64,000 nucleotides of DNA from JAAXKN01 sp036261625 (lineage in GTDB: Bacteria; Bacteroidota; Ignavibacteria; Ignavibacteriales; SURF-24). Shown here in pieces: positions 61,692-64,000 of the stretch (positions are counted from its first letter, which is position 1; each line of letters opens with the position of its first letter). Made by a program: the position numbers and the translations under genes. The notes below the pieces were generated by a model. The model did not search any database. It was not told where the DNA came from and saw only the letters and a program-made list of their open reading frames with translations. The stretch is from contig DATAKL010000047.1 in NCBI GenBank assembly GCA_036261625.1, positions 1-64,000 of the forward strand, written 5' to 3'.

Positions 61692-61763
61692 TGGCCGACT
61701 CCTGTTAGCACTTTTTGGAGAAATTTAATTTTCAGCGTGCTAAGACATTATATTCGTTAAATT

Positions 61764-61877
61764 TCAATTTTGGGTTTTATTTATATTAGTGTGACTTTTG
61801 ATTAACCAGGAAAAACCGGCAATAAAAAGCGCCACAATGAAAGTGTAACTGAGGATTAAAATTATTTGCATAAGCAT
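61764..61877 (-). CDS. Possible small membrane protein encoded in the copper-operon leader
   Basis: A 37-residue frame from ATG 61877 encodes one hydrophobic helix (LMQIILILSYTFIVALFIAGF in part) and a polar tail (KSHTNINKTQN). It lies about 26 bases past the predicted sigma-54 start point and 72 bp before cusA. A longer frame from 61946 exists but overlaps the promoter itself. A weak GAG site stands seven bases before the ATG. Could be a small accessory or leader peptide, or chance. Confidence 0.35.
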   Translation of the reverse strand: MLMQIILILSYTFIVALFIAGFSWLIKSHTNINKTQN

Positions 61878-61913
61878 ATAAAAACTCAAGTCAGATTTTG
61901 TTGAAACGGTAAG

Positions 61914-61929
61914 TGCAAGTAGTGTGCCA
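61914..61929 (-). promoter_or_regulatory. Sigma-54 promoter of the copper efflux operon
   Basis: The minus strand reads TGGCAC-ACTAC-TTGCA, a near-perfect match to the -24/-12 consensus TGGCAC-N5-TTGCW. The expected start point is about 61903. It lies between an NtrC-type activator gene (62045-63391) and cusA, in the right orientation for cusA. Confidence 0.75.
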
Positions 61930-61977
61930 CTGTAAAAAAACGTCATTTTGAAGGAAATTGCAGGTATGGAAACAAAA

Positions 61978-62020
61978 ACCCTTAAATTATTTAATGGCGG
62001 GTTTTAAATTATTTAAGGGT
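61978..62020. promoter_or_regulatory. Double palindrome: candidate enhancer site and/or terminator
   Basis: Two copies of the palindrome TTAAATTATTTAA (61982-61994 and 62004-62016) stand 22 bp apart, within a 17-bp inverted repeat flanked by ACCC and GGGT. Its centre lies about 96 bp upstream of the predicted sigma-54 start, where NtrC-type activators bind. On the minus strand it is also a long A/T stem ending in GGGTTTTTG right after the regulator gene's stop, so it could be a terminator or serve both roles. Confidence 0.6.
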
Positions 62021-62044
62021 ATTAAAAATTAAAAAGTATGAGGC

Positions 62045-63391
62045 TTAATCTCTTGTTATCTTATACTGGTCTATTTTGGAATAGAGCGTGGGAACGGAGA
62101 TCTGAAGTATTTCAGCCGTACGCTGCTTGTTCCAGTTATTGGCGTTAAGGACGCGTTTAATATGGATCTTCTCCACTTCAGCCAGGCTTAAAGTGTCGCT
62201 GTAGCCACCCTGATGGACGGTGTCTGATTTTCCGATGAGGACACTTTCCCTTAAAAGCACATCCCCCTGTGTAAGCACTACCGCCTGCATAAGCGTATTT
62301 TCCAACTCGCGCACGTTGCCCGTCCATTCGTGATGCTTCAGCATTTCCATAACATCTTCGGGCACCTTGCTAACATTCTTATGAAGTTCCACATTGATCC
62401 TGCCGAGAAAATGATTTACCAAAAGAGGAATGTCTTCAACTCTTTTTCTAAGCGGGGGAATTTCAATGTCAACCACTTTAAGCCGGTAATAAAGGTCTTC
62501 CCTGAACTTAGTCTCGCTTACCAGTGCAGTAAGATCTTTGTTCGTTGCAGCTATTATGCGGGCTTTCATGGGGATGGATGCCTCGCCGCCAACTCTTTCA
62601 AATTCCCTTTCCTGCAGTACGCGTAGGAGCTTTACCTGGAGCTGCGGTGAAACCTCAGAAATTTCGTCCAGGAAAATCGTTCCTTCGCCTGCAAGTTCAA
62701 ACTTCCCTTTTTTATCCCTTATGGCCCCTGTAAAAGAGCCTTTTACATGGCCGAAGAGCTCACTTTCAAGAAGCGTCTCTGAAAGAGCTGTGCAGTTGAC
62801 CGCTACAAAGGGATAATTTTTTGTAATTCCCATGTAATGAATGCTTCTTGCAACGAGTTCTTTCCCTGTGCCGCTTTCGCCGCTTATGAGCACGGTCACC
62901 TTGCTGGAAGAAACCTGTCCTATCTTTTTATAAACCTCCTTCATCTCGGGAGTTTTACCTACAATATTATTTTCGAGGTCATATTCCGAAGACTCAATTG
63001 TAAGAAAAGATGACAACTGCTCGCTCAGCTTTTTATTTTCAAGAGCCCTTTTAACTGCTACTTTCAGGCGTTCAATCTCAAGGGGCTTTTCAATATAATC
63101 GTAGGCCCCCTTCTGCATGGCAAGGACTGTAGACTGCATGTCGTCGTGAGCTGTAATTAAGATCACCTGGATATGATCATCCATAGATTTAACCTTATCC
63201 AAAACTTCAAGGCCGTTCAGGCCAGGCATCCTGATGTCAGAAATCACCAGATCAATCTGTTCTTTGGCTGCTATTTCAACCCCTGAATTGCCGTCGTGGG
63301 CGGAAATGGCCTCATAGCCCTGCTTTTTCAGGTAATTTGTTATTGTTTTCCTAATCGATTCGTCGTCGTCAATTACCAGAATTCTTTCCAT
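62045..63391 (-). CDS. NtrC-family sigma-54-dependent response regulator
   Basis: I start at the ATG at 63391. The receiver domain has the acidic pocket (VIDDDES), phosphorylated Asp in LVISDIRMPG and the KP motif (YIEKPLE). The AAA+ domain has GESGTGKE, the sigma-54 contact loop GSFTGA (usually GAFTGA), and FLDEISE. The C-terminus is a Fis-type helix-turn-helix (NKQRTAEILQISVPTLYSKI). It follows the histidine kinase gene by one base and lies beside the sigma-54 promoter of the copper operon, its most likely target. Confidence 0.93.
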   Translation of the reverse strand: MERILVIDDDESIRKTITNYLKKQGYEAISAHDGNSGVEIAAKEQIDLVISDIRMPGLNGLEVLDKVKSMDDHIQVILITAHDDMQSTVLAMQKGAYDYIEKPLEIERLKVAVKRALENKKLSEQLSSFLTIESSEYDLENNIVGKTPEMKEVYKKIGQVSSSKVTVLISGESGTGKELVARSIHYMGITKNYPFVAVNCTALSETLLESELFGHVKGSFTGAIRDKKGKFELAGEGTIFLDEISEVSPQLQVKLLRVLQEREFERVGGEASIPMKARIIAATNKDLTALVSETKFREDLYYRLKVVDIEIPPLRKRVEDIPLLVNHFLGRINVELHKNVSKVPEDVMEMLKHHEWTGNVRELENTLMQAVVLTQGDVLLRESVLIGKSDTVHQGGYSDTLSLAEVEKIHIKRVLNANNWNKQRTAEILQISVPTLYSKIDQYKITRD

Positions 63392-63392
63392 A

Positions 63393-64000
63393 TTAATTGT
63401 TGTTCCCCATGGGTAATAAAATTTCAAATGTTGTCTCTCCCCCGTTGGCATTAACGAGGCTGATCTGTCCGCCATGCTGCTCTATGATCTTCTGGGAGAT
63501 TGAAAGTCCAAGTCCCGTGCCTGAAGCTTTTGTAGTCATAAAAGGATCGAACACATGTTCAGGCGAGGCGATTCCGCTGCCTGTATCCTTAACGTAAATA
63601 TTGAGAGATCTGTCGGCAGCTTTTGAGCTTATGGAAATCTCCCCGCCATGGCCCATGGCTTCGAGAGAATTTTCAATTAAATTTATAAATACCTGTCTCA
63701 GTTTTTCATCATCTGCGCTAATTTCACAGTCATCCACATCACAAATGAAGCTTATCTGTCTTTCGTCCAGTCTTGCCTGGAACTGTTTTCTGACATTTCC
63801 GATGAGATCCCTGATATTCAGCACAGTGCAGTTAAGCTCCGGCTGGCGTGAAAGCTCGAGAACCTCTTTTACAAGATTATTCAGCCTTTGAATCTCTTTC
63901 TGTATTATCTGGAATGAGTCCTCATCCTCCGGGTTCAGCTTCAGGCTTTCATAGAGTATATCGGCATTCATTTTTATCGAGGTAAGAGGCGTTTTAACTT
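63393..64000 (-). CDS. Sensor histidine kinase, partial (runs off the window)
   Basis: The visible part begins just after the phosphorylated-His position of the H-box (VKTPLTSIKMNADIL) and contains the dimerisation helices, the N box (LRQVFINLIENSLEAM), G1 (VKDTGSGIA) and G2 (GTGLGLSIS). The His, and any sensor domain, lie beyond 64000. The stop codon is one base from the response-regulator start, so the pair is an operon. It probably senses periplasmic copper or envelope stress; the sensing part is not visible. Confidence 0.9.
   Translation of the reverse strand, partial: VKTPLTSIKMNADILYESLKLNPEDEDSFQIIQKEIQRLNNLVKEVLELSRQPELNCTVLNIRDLIGNVRKQFQARLDERQISFICDVDDCEISADDEKLRQVFINLIENSLEAMGHGGEISISSKAADRSLNIYVKDTGSGIASPEHVFDPFMTTKASGTGLGLSISQKIIEQHGGQISLVNANGGETTFEILLPMGNNN

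Noticed and set aside
61878..61946. Longer version of the small membrane frame starting at 61946
   Set aside because: It would need a start upstream of the sigma-54 promoter and has no ribosome site; only the shorter version is compatible.

Overview
The window looks like a chromosomal stretch from a bacterium of the Ignavibacteria / Bacteroidota-Chlorobi lineage, probably a facultative or strict anaerobe. The main clue is five large secreted proteins that end in the same type IX secretion (T9SS) sorting domain, with the block NYPNPFNPST followed by a beta-sandwich and a terminal K-L-x-L-(I/L)-K. A PafA-type phosphatase, strong AAGGAG-type ribosome sites and moderate GC fit. No rRNA, tRNA, CRISPR array, transposase or phage gene was seen.

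Left part (1-28.7 kb), almost all on the minus strand: a metal, metalloid and thiol-redox island. It begins with two decayed genes (a truncated serine hydrolase and a His/Met-rich protein broken by an in-frame TAG). Next come a CDF exporter with an RND tripartite pump (1.4-7.8 kb), a secreted helical protein and a small beta-barrel, and a TetR-controlled set of two FmdE-zinc ribbon proteins, a porin and a TSUP permease (9.3-13.1 kb). A redox block follows (13.3-18.6 kb): CcdA, periplasmic thioredoxin, CxxC mini-redoxin, DGC protein, membrane-anchored octaheme cytochrome c and two half-size permeases. A second RND pump (18.6-24.3 kb) leads into an arsenic operon (24.4-28.7 kb: arsR, arsC, mini-redoxin, ACR3, ArsM, ArsP-type permease) with two matching ArsR-type operators.

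Middle part (29-48.4 kb), mostly plus strand: secreted and surface proteins. There are two paralogous 421-residue propeller proteins that share their upstream regions, two YCF48-type propellers, TolB-like and DUF6174 lipoproteins, beta-barrels, an SGNH hydrolase, a haem-binding-domain protein, a protein with a duplicated unknown module, a MazEF-type toxin-antitoxin pair and an orphan chemotaxis receptor. Gene remnants lie between them.

Right part (48.5-64 kb), mostly minus strand: a sodium:solute symporter, DUF5996 and UBP zinc-finger proteins, PafA, a lone ABC ATPase, then a Cu(I)/Ag(I) efflux operon (cusA, cusC, cusB and a small metal-binding protein). CusA keeps the three copper-site methionines and carries an extra Met/Gly/Ser-rich insertion. 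A close match to a sigma-54 promoter and a double palindrome lie between cusA and a neighbouring NtrC-type response regulator / histidine kinase pair, so copper efflux here is probably sigma-54 dependent. The kinase gene runs off the window.
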